Shown: one piece after another, positions 29,937 to 39,039 of the stretch | Layout: every line of letters begins with the position of its first letter | Position numbering within the stretch: the first letter of the stretch is position 1 | Assembly: GCF_900451175.1 (NCBI RefSeq) | Contig: NZ_UGJJ01000001.1 | Span: 124,001-188,000 of the forward strand | Reading direction: 5' to 3' | From: Kingella potus | Lineage (GTDB): Bacteria > Pseudomonadota > Gammaproteobacteria > Burkholderiales > Neisseriaceae | DNA length: 64,000 nucleotides | Program-made: the position numbers and the translations under genes | The notes under the pieces: model-generated | Told to the model about the DNA's origin: nothing | Databases searched by the model: none | Seen by the model: the letters and a program-made list of their open reading frames with translations, nothing else

Positions 29937-31646
29937 TTACCACCAAGACCACAGTTTCAAACGCAGCCAGTTGCGGAAATTTTTTGTCCACAAGCCCAAT
30001 AAATTGGTTTTTCCCACCGATACCTTGCCCACTCCCTGCATACCAGGGTTCAAATGTGTTGGTGCATCCAATAATTCGGCTTCCACTTGAAAACCGTTTT
30101 GACCGTCTTCAACCACTGCCACTGCAGTCAGGCGTATGATTTTCAACCTGATCTGTTGTTCAGGTAGACTTGCCAGCTTCAGGCTGCCTGTCTGTCCGAT
30201 AAAGATTTCATCCATATCCTTGTCCGGAATATGCAAAACCGCTTTGGATTCTGCAGTATCGGCAACTTGGAATAGCTCTTTTCCCTCTTCAACAGGTGCA
30301 CCGATCTGCTGTACCCAATCACCACTGACTACACTTCCCGCCATTGGTGCACGGATAAGTACACGATCTAATTTAGTTCTTACCAAATCCAATTTTACCC
30401 GCGCCTGTTGCTTTTGATTGGCAGCGATTCCGCTTTCCGCCGCATCGCCTGCCGCCATTGCTTCGCGGAACCGGCTTTCTGCCTGAGCAATTTCACTCAG
30501 TAACTCAGCCTCTTCCAGCTTTAAATCTTTATCTTCCAAACGCGCCAATACTTGACCGGCAGCCACCTTATCGCCCGGTCGCACCAAAATTTCCGCCAAA
30601 TAGCCGTTTTGCGGTGCAACCAATACCCATCTGCTGCCGCCTTCCACATAGAGATTGGCGGTAACCACATCATCCACAGGTACTAAAAGCACAACCGCCA
30701 AACACACAGTAACAGCCGTTACCCCAGCCTTCCAAAGCAAATGGCCGGAACCAACCAACTTTGACCACATGTCGGCAAAAGTTGCCTGAAAATGTGCCCA
30801 GAGCGGACGCTCTCCCTGCCGCCACATCGACAATACAGGCTCAACCACTGCTGCACTTGCCCGCATAATCTGCAAAGACTCTTCAGGCAGGCATAAAGCA
30901 TGATGATGTGCCACCAAAACAGAACGCACCTGCCCATCATGCAGCAAAGGCAAAGCCCACGCACTGTTTTCAGACAGTTCGGCAGCACTAATCGCACAAC
31001 GCGCCGCCAGTTCGCTTATTTGATTCAGCTGAGGCAATCCTTTTTCCGGATACACTACACCCGACATCACCTGTAAAACCGGAACATCCGCTTCAATACG
31101 GAACAGCAGCAGTGAAAAATCCGCCACGCTTTCCACTTCCCTAGCCCAGGCAGCCGTACGGTTTACCCATTCCTGTGCTGCTTCCCGTAACTCGGATTGC
31201 GACAAAACGTAGCCTAACAACTCCAGCAGACGTGCCGATCGACCGTTATCCGATTGCTTCAACGCATCCAGACGATAATGTATCCAACCCAAACTCAGTT
31301 GCACCATAGCCGCCGTCTGCTCATGAAAGGGAGGCGAAATCAGGCAGCCCAATATCATCGGTGCATCATCTGTTACCGCAACTAAACAACTCAACAATAA
31401 ATCCGAACCGACTTTATCCATCGCAATCGGCTGCTGTATGGAAACCTGCTGCTGATGCCGCAACCAAACTTCATCCAATTTCGGTCGGTCGGAGTAATGC
31501 TCAGGCAGCTTCCCGTTAAAATCAGCCGAACCGAATTGCGGCAAATTCAGCCATACCGACGCACGCACCATAACGCCGGTCGCAATCAACCGCGCCTGCC
31601 ATACCTGTGCAATATAATCATCCGAATTGTCTGAAATACCATTCAC
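29937..31646 (-). CDS. HlyD-family adaptor with large N-terminal cytoplasmic region
   Basis: 569 aa. Residues 1-300 have no signal or membrane helix and a GAF-like feel (WVNRTAAWAREVESVADFSL LLFRIEADVPVLQ), membrane helix about 312-330 (AGVTAVTVCLAVVLLVPV), then lipoyl half-motif LVAPQNGYLAEILVRPGDKV, a coiled coil at 375-430, RVLIRAPMAGSVVSGDWVQQ, and a beta-barrel. The start is taken as GTG at 31646 (GAGGTGAATGG); no ATG gives a longer product and the next Met is residue 26. First gene of the tightly packed three-gene operon with the M50-like and SecA-like genes. Confidence 0.8.
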   Translation of the reverse strand: MNGISDNSDDYIAQVWQARLIATGVMVRASVWLNLPQFGSADFNGKLPEHYSDRPKLDEVWLRHQQQVSIQQPIAMDKVGSDLLLSCLVAVTDDAPMILGCLISPPFHEQTAAMVQLSLGWIHYRLDALKQSDNGRSARLLELLGYVLSQSELREAAQEWVNRTAAWAREVESVADFSLLLFRIEADVPVLQVMSGVVYPEKGLPQLNQISELAARCAISAAELSENSAWALPLLHDGQVRSVLVAHHHALCLPEESLQIMRASAAVVEPVLSMWRQGERPLWAHFQATFADMWSKLVGSGHLLWKAGVTAVTVCLAVVLLVPVDDVVTANLYVEGGSRWVLVAPQNGYLAEILVRPGDKVAAGQVLARLEDKDLKLEEAELLSEIAQAESRFREAMAAGDAAESGIAANQKQQARVKLDLVRTKLDRVLIRAPMAGSVVSGDWVQQIGAPVEEGKELFQVADTAESKAVLHIPDKDMDEIFIGQTGSLKLASLPEQQIRLKIIRLTAVAVVEDGQNGFQVEAELLDAPTHLNPGMQGVGKVSVGKTNLLGLWTKNFRNWLRLKLWSWW

Positions 31647-31680
31647 CTCGTATACCCCGAGCTACTTGAAAAACGATTGT

Positions 31681-31709
31681 ATTATAATAAATTTCTTAAC
31701 TAAATTAAA
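31681..31709 (-). promoter_or_regulatory. candidate promoter of the SecA/HlyD export operon
   Basis: On the minus strand TTTAAT (opposite 31704-31709), a 17-bp spacer and a consensus TATAAT (opposite 31681-31686), with transcription starting about 30 bases before the GTG at 31646. It is AT-rich, unlike most chromosomal promoters nearby. Confidence 0.5.
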
Positions 31710-31835
31710 CATAACCTTGCATTTGGGCAGATTGAGATTGATGCCGTTTCCAGATGAAAACGGAGAATTTTTATACAGGTTCCCGAGCGCAATAACAGGA
31801 GGGGAAAAGCTGACGCGCAGGGTTTTTCAGACGGC

Positions 31836-32864
31836 CTATTCCGCCGGCAGGCCAAAGTGCAGGCGGCAGATTGCTGTTGCCGTACGGCCGCGCGGGGTGC
31901 GCTGCAAAAAACCCTGCTGGATCAGATAGGGTTCGATAACGTCTTCGATGGTGTCGGGACTCTCGCCGATGGCGGCGGCAATGTTGTCCAGGCCCACGGG
32001 GCCGCCGCCGAATTTGTGCAGCACGGCTTCGAGGAATTTTCTGTCCATCACGTCCAGCCCTGCCGCGTCCACGTCGAGCAGGGAAAGTGCCGCGTCGGCA
32101 ATCTCGGCGGCAATGCGGCCGCTGCCTTTGACTTCGGCATAGTCGCGCACGCGGCGCAGCAGGCGGTTGGCGATGCGGGGCGTGCCGCGGCTGCGGCGGG
32201 CGATTTCGAGTGCGCCGCCTTCGTCCATATCGAGCTGCAACAGGCCGGCGGAACGGGCAACGATGGTGGCCAGGTCGCTGTGGTTGTAAAACTCGAGGCG
32301 GGCGACGATGCCGAAGCGGTCGCGCAGGGGGTTGGTCAGCATACCGGCGCGGGTGGTGGCACCAATGAGGGTAAAGGGCGGCAGGTCGATTTTGACGGAG
32401 CGGGCGGCAGGGCCTTCGCCAATCATAATGTCGAGCTGGTAGTCTTCGAGTGCGGGATAAAGGATTTCCTCAACCACGGGGCTGAGGCGGTGGATTTCGT
32501 CGATGAACAATACGTCGTGCGGCTCGAGATTGGTCAAAAGCGCGGCAAGGTCGCCTGCGCGTTCCAACACGGGGCCGCTGGTTTGGCGCAGGTTTACGCC
32601 CAGTTCTTTGGAAATGATGTGGGCAAGCGTCGTTTTGCCCAAGCCGGGCGGACCGAAAAGCAGCGTATGGTCAAGGGCTTCGCCGCGTTTTTTGGCGGCG
32701 GCGATGAAAATGCCGAGCTGCTCTTTGGCTTTGTGTTGGCCGATGTAGTCGGCGAGGAATTTGGGGCGTAAGGCGCGTTCGAGCTGCTCTTCCTGCGATG
32801 AGAGGGTTTGCGCGGTGATGATGCGTTCGGGAGCGGCGGCGGTGAGTTTGTCGGTGTGGAGCAT
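31836..32864 (-). CDS. ruvB: Holliday junction branch-migration ATPase RuvB
   Basis: 342 aa. LRPKFLADYIGQHKAKEQLG, Walker A GPPGLGKTTLA, Walker B VLFIDEIHRL, sensor GATTRAGMLTNPLRDRFG and C-terminal winged helix (GGGPVGLDNIAAAIGE, IEPYLIQQGFLQRTPRGR) are canonical. The ATG at 32864 is chosen over the longer frame to 32948, whose leader includes a translated DUS. It is the first chromosomal gene to the right of the export island; its 3' end is followed by a DUS (31829-31841). Confidence 0.97.
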   Translation of the reverse strand: MLHTDKLTAAAPERIITAQTLSSQEEQLERALRPKFLADYIGQHKAKEQLGIFIAAAKKRGEALDHTLLFGPPGLGKTTLAHIISKELGVNLRQTSGPVLERAGDLAALLTNLEPHDVLFIDEIHRLSPVVEEILYPALEDYQLDIMIGEGPAARSVKIDLPPFTLIGATTRAGMLTNPLRDRFGIVARLEFYNHSDLATIVARSAGLLQLDMDEGGALEIARRSRGTPRIANRLLRRVRDYAEVKGSGRIAAEIADAALSLLDVDAAGLDVMDRKFLEAVLHKFGGGPVGLDNIAAAIGESPDTIEDVIEPYLIQQGFLQRTPRGRTATAICRLHFGLPAE

Positions 32865-33105
32865 GGTTTGCGGAACGGGAAAACAAAGCGCGTATGATAG
32901 CGGAACACGGATAAGGCCGTCTGAAAAATCCGCCTGCCGCCGACACACGGCGGGGCGCGGCTGCTATCATCCGCGTTTTTTCAGACGGCCCGAAAACTTG
33001 CCGGCAATCGGCCTTGCCGCGCTCTTTCTCCCTGCATTCGGGCATTTTTTACCCAAACAGCCATCCCGCAAGCCGACTGCCAATGCGGCCTATGAGGCCT
33101 TTACT

Positions 33106-33495
33106 ATGCACATTCCGGAAAGCTGTGCCGCCTTTGCGGAAAAATTCAAACGCGGCGGCCGTCTGAAAACAGAGCGCGACGCGTTCGGACAGCCGCCGGA
33201 AACCGAACCGGCCGATGTTTTGCCCGCAGACGAAACAGCCGCGCGGGGTGCGGAATATCTGGCGCGTTTTCTCGACGCTTTCGAAGAAGAAGACTTGGCT
33301 GCCGCCGAAAAGGCAGGCCGTCTGAAAACATGGGTGTGTTTCGCCACCGACGGTGCGGGCAACCCTTTCTGCATGGATTTTTCGCACGCGCCCGACTGCC
33401 CCGCCGTGGTTTGGTGGGACGACGCGGAACTTGTCTGGCGCACGACGGCCGCTTCCCTCGAAGACTTTGCCGCCCTGTTTGTGCCGGAAGAATAA
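33106..33495 (+). CDS. SMI1/KNR4 (SUKH)-like small protein
   Basis: 129 aa, acidic. CFATDGAGNPFCMDFSHAPD followed by AVVWWDDAELVWRTTAASLE DFAALF is the typical SUKH pattern (gly-asp turn, strand, acidic, F-x-x-F helix). SUKH proteins are often immunity proteins of contact-dependent toxins, but no toxin gene is adjacent. Two translated DUS (GGRLKTE and AGRLKTW) insert near-identical peptides. The ATG at 33106 is the best start after the divergent ruvB; the frame is open further upstream. Moderate confidence in family. Confidence 0.6.
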   Translation: MHIPESCAAFAEKFKRGGRLKTERDAFGQPPETEPADVLPADETAARGAEYLARFLDAFEEEDLAAAEKAGRLKTWVCFATDGAGNPFCMDFSHAPDCPAVVWWDDAELVWRTTAASLEDFAALFVPEE

Positions 33496-33648
33496 ATGAA
33501 TATGTAAAAACCGAAAGCGTGTTTTAACTTCGTTGAAGCTGCGCTTTCAGACGGCCTCAAAGCTGCAAACGGGTTTTCAGGCAGAGAGGCCGTCTGAAAA
33601 CCTATTTTAAAAACACCCGCCCCATCATTATCAAAAGAACAAAACGCC

Positions 33649-34419
33649 ATGACACACAAACCGCACCGCCGCGAAACCATCGTCCGCCTGATACGCGAAC
33701 ACGGGTTTATGCCCGTAGAGGCACTTGCCCGCGAATTGGGCGTTACGCCGCAAACCGTGCGCCGCGACATCGGCAGCCTCTGCCATGCCGGACTGCTGCG
33801 CCGCTACCACGGCGGGGCGGCACTGGGCGAAGCGGCGCAAAACGGCGGCCTGCCGTTGCAGAAATCCCTCCGCCCAAACGGAACATCCCCTCTGGCCGAA
33901 CGGATTGCGGCGCAAATTCCCGACGGCGCGAGCCTGTTTGTCGGTATCGGCGCAACCATGGAGGCTGCCGCCGCCGCGCTGGCGCAAAGCCGCAGCAGCC
34001 TGCGCATCATCACCAACAACATCCACGTTGCCGCGCTGCTGTCCGGCCGCAGCGACTACACGGTGATCATCACTTCGGGCGTGGTGCGCCCCGCCGACGG
34101 CGGCATCACAGGCGTGGCCACGGTGGATTTCATCAACCAGTTCAAAGCCGACTACGCCATACTCGGCGCGGCAGTGGCGGAAGACGACGGCTCGCTGCTC
34201 GATTACGATTACAAGGAAGTGTGCGTGATGCGGGCAATGATGGCCAACGCCCGCACGCGCTGTCTTGCCATCGGCTGCGGCACACCCGACCGCACCGCGC
34301 TGGTGCGCATGGGCTCCGTTACCGAGTTCGACTGCGTGTTTGCCGCCTGCCCGCCCGCCGCGCCGGTGGCCGCCATGCTGGCGGATGCGGGCATTCCCTG
34401 CCATATCGCCGGACAGTAA
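33649..34419 (+). CDS. DeoR/GlpR-family transcriptional regulator
   Basis: 256 aa. N-terminal winged helix (RRETIVRLIREHGFMPVEAL, LGVTPQTVRRDIGSLCHAGL) and C-terminal sugar-phosphate sensor fold (SLFVGIGATMEAAAAAL, ITNNIHVAALL, DYAILGAAVAEDDGSLLDYD). Members repress sugar or glycerol metabolism genes and are released by phosphorylated sugars. No metabolic operon is adjacent, so the targets are not visible. Preceded by an isolated DUS (33588-33600) and ended by a DUS pair. Confidence 0.9.
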   Translation: MTHKPHRRETIVRLIREHGFMPVEALARELGVTPQTVRRDIGSLCHAGLLRRYHGGAALGEAAQNGGLPLQKSLRPNGTSPLAERIAAQIPDGASLFVGIGATMEAAAAALAQSRSSLRIITNNIHVAALLSGRSDYTVIITSGVVRPADGGITGVATVDFINQFKADYAILGAAVAEDDGSLLDYDYKEVCVMRAMMANARTRCLAIGCGTPDRTALVRMGSVTEFDCVFAACPPAAPVAAMLADAGIPCHIAGQ

Positions 34420-34470
34420 GATGCGGCGGAAACGGCGGCATATTGGGCAGCCGTTTTGAACGTCGGCAAA

Positions 34471-34502
34471 AAGGCCGTCTGAAAATACGTTTTCAGACGG
34501 CC
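34471..34502. terminator. bidirectional DUS-pair terminator between convergent deoR-type gene and ctpA
   Basis: AAGGCCGTCTGAAAA (34471-34485) with TTTTCAGACGGCC (34490-34502) and a four-base loop. Serves both genes. Confidence 0.85.
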
Positions 34503-34519
34503 TCTTGCTGCGGCAGACG

Positions 34520-36061
34520 CTATTTGCCTTCGCTGCCTTCTTTCTTGCTGCTTTCTTTCTTATCGGCCTCTTTCTTATCGGCTTTGTCGGCTTCTTTGTC
34601 TGCTTTCGCCGGTTTTTTCGCCGCCGCGCCGAGAGCCTCCTGCCATTTGGCGGGATCTTTTACCAAATCCAGCGCGGCTTTGAGCTGCGCGTCTTTGGCG
34701 GGGTTCGGGTTGCGGCGTTCGGCAATTTCGTCTTCCAGCTTTTTGCTTTCGGAACGGGTGTCTTTGGCTTCGGGGGCGGATGCGGCTTTTTCTTTGGCTC
34801 CGTCCGCCGCTTCGCTGTCTTCCACCACTTTGCCGTTTACTTCCTTACCGCCCAAGGGGTTGCCGATGTGGCCGGCCAGGTCGGCTTCGCGGCTTTCGAA
34901 TGTGCGGGTTTTGTCTTTCACTTCCAGATCGGGAACAATGCCCTGCGCCTGGATGGAGCGGTCGTTGGGCGTGTAATAGAGGGCGGTGGTGATTTTGACC
35001 GCGCTGCCGCCGGAGAGCGGCATAACGGTCTGCACCGAGCCTTTGCCGAAGCTCTGCGTTCCGACGATGGCTGCGCGTTTGTGGTCTTGCAGCGCGCCGG
35101 CCACGATTTCGGAAGCCGAAGCCGAGCCGGAATTGACGAGTACGGTCAGGGGAATGTTTTTCAACTCGGCGGGCAGGCCTTTGAGCGGGTCGCCGCCCGT
35201 GGTGAGGATGTAGTCTTCCTGGCGGGCGTTGAGCACCATGCCTTCTTTGCCGTCGCGGCCTTTGGTGCTGACGACTTTGGCGTTTTCGGGCAGGAAGGCG
35301 GCGGACACGCCGACTGCGGCATTGAGCAGGCCGCCCGGATCGTCGCGCAGGTCGAGAATCAGGCCTTTGAGCGGGGCTTTGTTTTCTTTGTTCAGTTTCT
35401 GCGCGGCTTCGTTCAGCGTGGCTACGGTGCGCTCTTGGAACTGTGTGATGCGGATGTAGCCGTAGCCCGGCTCGAGCAGCTTGAAGCGGACGCTTTTCAC
35501 TTTGATAACGGCGCGGACGAGTTTGAAGGTAAGCGGCTTGTTGCTGTCTTTGCGCGAAATGGTCAGTTCGATGCGGGTACCGGGCTTGCCGCGCATTTTT
35601 TTGACGGCTTCGCTGACGGTGAGGCCGCGTGTGGACACACCGTCGATTTTGACAATGTAGTCGCCGCTTTTGATACCGGCGCGTTCTGCCGGCGTGTCTT
35701 CGATGGGGGAAATGATTTTGACAAAGCCGTCTTCCGAGCCGATTTCCATGCCCAGTCCGCCAAATTCGCCGGAGGTGTTTTCTTTGAGGTCGGCATAGTC
35801 TTTTTTGTTCATAAACTCGGAATGCGGATCGAGGCCGGTTACCATGCCTTTCATCGCGCCTTCGAGCAGCGATTCGTCGGATTTGTCTTCGTAATAGTTG
35901 GCTTTAATCTGGCTGTACACTTCGGCCAGGGTGCGGATGGACTGGACGGGGATGGCTTCTTTCTTTTCCGCCGCAATGCTTTGCAGGCTGACGGTAAGGA
36001 ATGCGCCGCTGGCTACACCCAAAGTGTAGAGCGCGGTTTTTTTCAGGATGGGTTTTGCCAT
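34520..36061 (-). CDS. ctpA: carboxy-terminal processing protease (S41)
   Basis: 513 aa. Signal anchor at 1-30, S41 cap, PDZ domain at about 90-175 (GLGMEIGSEDGFVKIISPIE, GIKSGDYIVKIDG), catalytic core with LDLRDDPGGLLNAAV, the nucleophile serine in NSGSASASEIVAGAL and the lysine in GTQSFGKGSVQTVM. A periplasmic serine protease that trims cell-wall or envelope proteins. The C-terminal 60 residues are a low-complexity Lys/Glu/Ala tail (AKKPAKADKEADKADKKEAD). Next to envC in the same direction, a pairing seen in many proteobacteria. Confidence 0.94.
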   Translation of the reverse strand: MAKPILKKTALYTLGVASGAFLTVSLQSIAAEKKEAIPVQSIRTLAEVYSQIKANYYEDKSDESLLEGAMKGMVTGLDPHSEFMNKKDYADLKENTSGEFGGLGMEIGSEDGFVKIISPIEDTPAERAGIKSGDYIVKIDGVSTRGLTVSEAVKKMRGKPGTRIELTISRKDSNKPLTFKLVRAVIKVKSVRFKLLEPGYGYIRITQFQERTVATLNEAAQKLNKENKAPLKGLILDLRDDPGGLLNAAVGVSAAFLPENAKVVSTKGRDGKEGMVLNARQEDYILTTGGDPLKGLPAELKNIPLTVLVNSGSASASEIVAGALQDHKRAAIVGTQSFGKGSVQTVMPLSGGSAVKITTALYYTPNDRSIQAQGIVPDLEVKDKTRTFESREADLAGHIGNPLGGKEVNGKVVEDSEAADGAKEKAASAPEAKDTRSESKKLEDEIAERRNPNPAKDAQLKAALDLVKDPAKWQEALGAAAKKPAKADKEADKADKKEADKKESSKKEGSEGK

Positions 36062-36233
36062 ATCGTTTTCTTTCTGTTGCTTTTGTGAGGCTGCCGCCCT
36101 CGGGTAAAGGTGCGGACTTTATTGGATTTGCCGCCGTTGTTCAATTGTTTTTAGCAAAAAACACGGCGGATCTGTCTTGCGTTTTGCCGCCCGGGCGCAT
36201 TTGTCCGCCGCCAAAGCCGGATACTGCCTTATC

Positions 36234-36274
36234 AGGCCGTCTGAAAAAGCCGCAGCGGCATTTTCAGACGGCCT
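36234..36274. terminator. DUS-pair hairpin between envC-like gene and ctpA
   Basis: AGGCCGTCTGAAAA (36234-36247) with TTTTCAGACGGCCT (36261-36274), nine bases after the envC stop on the minus strand. ctpA may therefore have its own promoter in 36062-36230. Confidence 0.75.
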
Positions 36275-36282
36275 TTTGCTGT

Positions 36283-37659
36283 CTAACGCAGCCAGGCGGC
36301 GGGATTCATCGCGCTTTGGCGGTAGCGGATTTCAAAATAAAGCCCCTCTGCGCCGAACGCGCTGCCGCTGGTACCCAGCACGGTGCCGCTGCGTACGGGC
36401 GTGCCGTTGGCGGCGGACACGGCGGAAAGGCCGGTGTAGATGGTGGTGTAGCCGCCGCCGTGGTCGACGACGACGGTGTTGCCGTAGTTTTCGCCGAGGT
36501 GCCCCGCGTAGGCGACTGTGCCGCCGGCCACGCTGCGCACGGGGGCGGGGGCGGTGGCGAAAAACTGGCCGCGCCATACGCCGCCGTCGGGACGGGTTTG
36601 CCCGAAGCCGCCTGAGACATTGCCGCCTGCTGGATGCGGCAGGCGGCCCTGCATTTTGGAAAACAGGTTGCCGTTGTCGGCGTATTCGCCTTGCAGGGCG
36701 CGGTCTTCGGCGGTGAGGGTGGACGCGGGCGGCGTGCTTGGCGGCGCGGATTCGGGCGGTGTGGTGTGTTCAGACGGCCTCTGTACGGCGGCGGGCGTTT
36801 TTTCAGACGGCCTGTCTGTTTTTCCGGCAAGAATGGCGGCGGGATCGGGCTTGCCTTGCGTTTGCGGCGGGGTCTGCCTTGCCTGTTTGGCGGCGGCGAG
36901 GCGTTCGGCGGCGGCTTTGGCGCGGGCGGCGGCTTCGCGGCGGTGTTTGGCGGCGTTGCGGCGGGCGATGCCGGCGATGACTTGGTTGAGCCGCGCTTCG
37001 TCGGATTTGAGCTTGGCGAGTCTGCTATTTTGGCGGGCGATGTCGGCTGTGAGGCGGCTGTTTTCGTTTTGGGCGGCGGCGCGGGTTTTACCGAGCTTGG
37101 CCAGCGCGGCCTGCTTTTCTTGTTTCAGGGCTGCAAGTTTGGCCAGCTCCGCATCGATTTCGGCTTCGTGCTGCTGCATTTGCTGCTGCTGGCCGGCAAG
37201 GCGGGCGATGACTTGGCGGTTGGCTTCGCCGATGCGGCGGGCGTATTGCAGATAACGGGTTTTGCGGCCGGGTTCGGCGTTTTTGAGGAAAAGGATGACG
37301 GCGTTGCTTTGGCGGTTTTTGTATTGTCCGCCGAGCAGGCGGGCAAGCTGGGCTTTGCCGGAGGCGGTTTCGGCTTTGAGGGCTTCCAGCTCGCTTTGCA
37401 GTTTTTGCAGACGCTGTTCGGCATCGCGGCTGCGGCGGTCGGCTGCGGCCAGTTCGCGGCGGGCTTTTTCCAGCGCGGCACGGGTTTTGTCGAGTGTCTG
37501 CTGTGTTTTTTCCTGCGCCTGCTTTTTTTTCCGCAAATCGTTTTCGGTGTCGCTGATGGCGCGGCGCAGGCTGTCGAGGCCGCCGCCGTCCTGTTCGGGC
37601 GCGGCGTGGGCGGGCAGGACGGCAAGAAGGGCGGCGATAAGGAGTGAACGCGGGGACAT
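36283..37659 (-). CDS. EnvC-like murein hydrolase activator (degenerate LytM domain)
   Basis: 458 aa. Signal peptide (MSPRSLLIAALLAVLPAHA), long coiled coil at about 25-270, Ala/Pro/Thr-rich linker with two translated DUS (DRPSEKT, QRPSEHT), then a LytM fold at about 340-458 (GGFGQTRPDGG.., VAYAGHLGENYGNTVVVDHG GGYTTIYTGLSAV). The active-site His/Asp of true LytM peptidases are not in place (WRG where HxxxD is expected, YTGL instead of YxHL), as in EnvC, which activates amidases at the division septum. ATG at 37659; a longer frame to 37800 adds a non-conserved leader. Confidence 0.85.
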   Translation of the reverse strand: MSPRSLLIAALLAVLPAHAAPEQDGGGLDSLRRAISDTENDLRKKKQAQEKTQQTLDKTRAALEKARRELAAADRRSRDAEQRLQKLQSELEALKAETASGKAQLARLLGGQYKNRQSNAVILFLKNAEPGRKTRYLQYARRIGEANRQVIARLAGQQQQMQQHEAEIDAELAKLAALKQEKQAALAKLGKTRAAAQNENSRLTADIARQNSRLAKLKSDEARLNQVIAGIARRNAAKHRREAAARAKAAAERLAAAKQARQTPPQTQGKPDPAAILAGKTDRPSEKTPAAVQRPSEHTTPPESAPPSTPPASTLTAEDRALQGEYADNGNLFSKMQGRLPHPAGGNVSGGFGQTRPDGGVWRGQFFATAPAPVRSVAGGTVAYAGHLGENYGNTVVVDHGGGYTTIYTGLSAVSAANGTPVRSGTVLGTSGSAFGAEGLYFEIRYRQSAMNPAAWLR

Positions 37660-37826
37660 GGCGGGTGCGCTTGTGCGGACAAAGCGGCGGATTATAGCGG
37701 AATCCGCCACAGGCTGCGGCACGGGGATTTCAGACGGCCTGTATAATCGTGTTTGCGTTTTCTTTTCGGAGCTGTTCTTGCCGGCCGGTACGGCTCCCAT
37801 TTCTTCTTTCAGACGGCCTTACCGCT

Positions 37827-38918
37827 ATGACAAAAATCGTTTTCTCCCCCGTAACTGCCGCCGACGATGCCGCGCTGCGCGCGCTGATGGCGCAAAATGT
37901 GATGGAGGGCGGAATCAGCGTGTCTTTCCGCCGCGAGCCTTCCTATTTCGCCGCCTGCGCGGTGCAGGGCACACAGATGGAAAGCTACAAGGGCTGCGAC
38001 GGGGCGGGCAATATTGTGATTCTCGGCAGCCGTTTCAGACGGCCTGCCTATGTGAACGGGCGGCTGTGCGAAACGGGTTATCTGTCCGACCTGCGGGTGG
38101 ACAAGGCTTACCGCAGCGGCCTTTTGCTTTACCGCGGCTACAAAATCCTTGCCGAAAAGATGGCGGCCGAGCCTTTGGCGGCGGACATTACGATGATTTT
38201 GCAGGACAACGCGGCCGCGCTCTCGACGATTGCTGCCAACCGCGCGGGAATGCCGCGCTACACGCCGCTGGGCACGGTGCATACGCCCGTCATCCCGCTG
38301 CTGCTGCCGCGCCGCGCCCTGTTTGCAGACGGCCTTACCCTTACCTGCGGCACGCAGGAAGATTTGCCGGAGCTGTTTGCCTTTCTCAGCCGCGAAGCGG
38401 CAAAGCGGCAGTTTGCACAGCATTACACGGCGGAAGATTTGGCGGGAGGCCGTCTGAAAGGTTTGCAGGCGGAGGATTTTTTGCTTGTGCGGCGCGGCAC
38501 GGAAATTGCGGGAATGCTGGCGGTGTGGGAACAGCGTCCGTTCCGGCAGATTCATGTCGAACGCTATTGCGGCCTGCTGCGGACGGCCAAACCCGCATAT
38601 AACGCCGCCGCCCGTCTGCTGCGCCTGCCGCTGCTGCCCGAGGCGGGCGGGGAAATCCGCCACGGCTATCTCGCGCTGGCGATGGTGGCAGACGACGATA
38701 CGGAGGTGTTCCGCCTGCTGCTGCGTGCGGCCTACCGCGAAGCGCGGCGGCGCGGCTGGCACTATATGGTGGGCAGCCTGCACGAGCGCGATCCGCTCTT
38801 GCCTGAACTTTTGGCCTATCCGCACATCGGTGCGGGCGGGCGGCTGTTTGCCGTATCCGTGGGAGAGCCGCCCGCATTGGACGGCCGCGTGCCTTATATC
38901 GATGCCGCTTCGCTGTGA
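37827..38918 (+). CDS. GNAT-like acetyltransferase family protein
   Basis: 363 aa, cytoplasmic. The first third has a GNAT-like plan (start MTKIVFSPVTAADDAALRAL; YLSDLRVDKAYRSGLLLYRG YKILAEK resembles the acetyl-CoA loop); a second similar half follows (ALAMVADDDTEVFRLLLRAA). Substrate unknown. Two translated DUS (SRFRRPAY, GGRLKGL). The ATG at 37827 follows a DUS by five bases. Divergent from envC. Family assignment moderate. Confidence 0.6.
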   Translation: MTKIVFSPVTAADDAALRALMAQNVMEGGISVSFRREPSYFAACAVQGTQMESYKGCDGAGNIVILGSRFRRPAYVNGRLCETGYLSDLRVDKAYRSGLLLYRGYKILAEKMAAEPLAADITMILQDNAAALSTIAANRAGMPRYTPLGTVHTPVIPLLLPRRALFADGLTLTCGTQEDLPELFAFLSREAAKRQFAQHYTAEDLAGGRLKGLQAEDFLLVRRGTEIAGMLAVWEQRPFRQIHVERYCGLLRTAKPAYNAAARLLRLPLLPEAGGEIRHGYLALAMVADDDTEVFRLLLRAAYREARRRGWHYMVGSLHERDPLLPELLAYPHIGAGGRLFAVSVGEPPALDGRVPYIDAASL

Positions 38919-38972
38919 AGCGGCGTTTTGAGGCCGTCTGAATCCGCAAAGCGTATCCGCAGCAGCCGCAAA

Positions 38973-39016
38973 GGCAGGAGGCCGTCTGAAAATTGTTTTC
39001 AGACGGCCTCCTGCCG
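38973..39016. terminator. long DUS-pair terminator between convergent genes
   Basis: GGCAGGAGGCCGTCTGAAAA (38973-38992) pairs with TTTTCAGACGGCCTCCTGCC (38996-39015): 20 bp perfect, three-base loop. Ends both the GNAT-like gene and rhlE. Confidence 0.88.
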
Positions 39017-39039
39017 TATCGGCGTATGCCAGACGCGGT

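Noticed and set aside
33106..33495. contact-dependent toxin/immunity locus, because of the SUKH-like protein
   Set aside because: No toxin, polymorphic C-terminal domain or secretion gene lies next to it; flanks are ruvB and a regulator.
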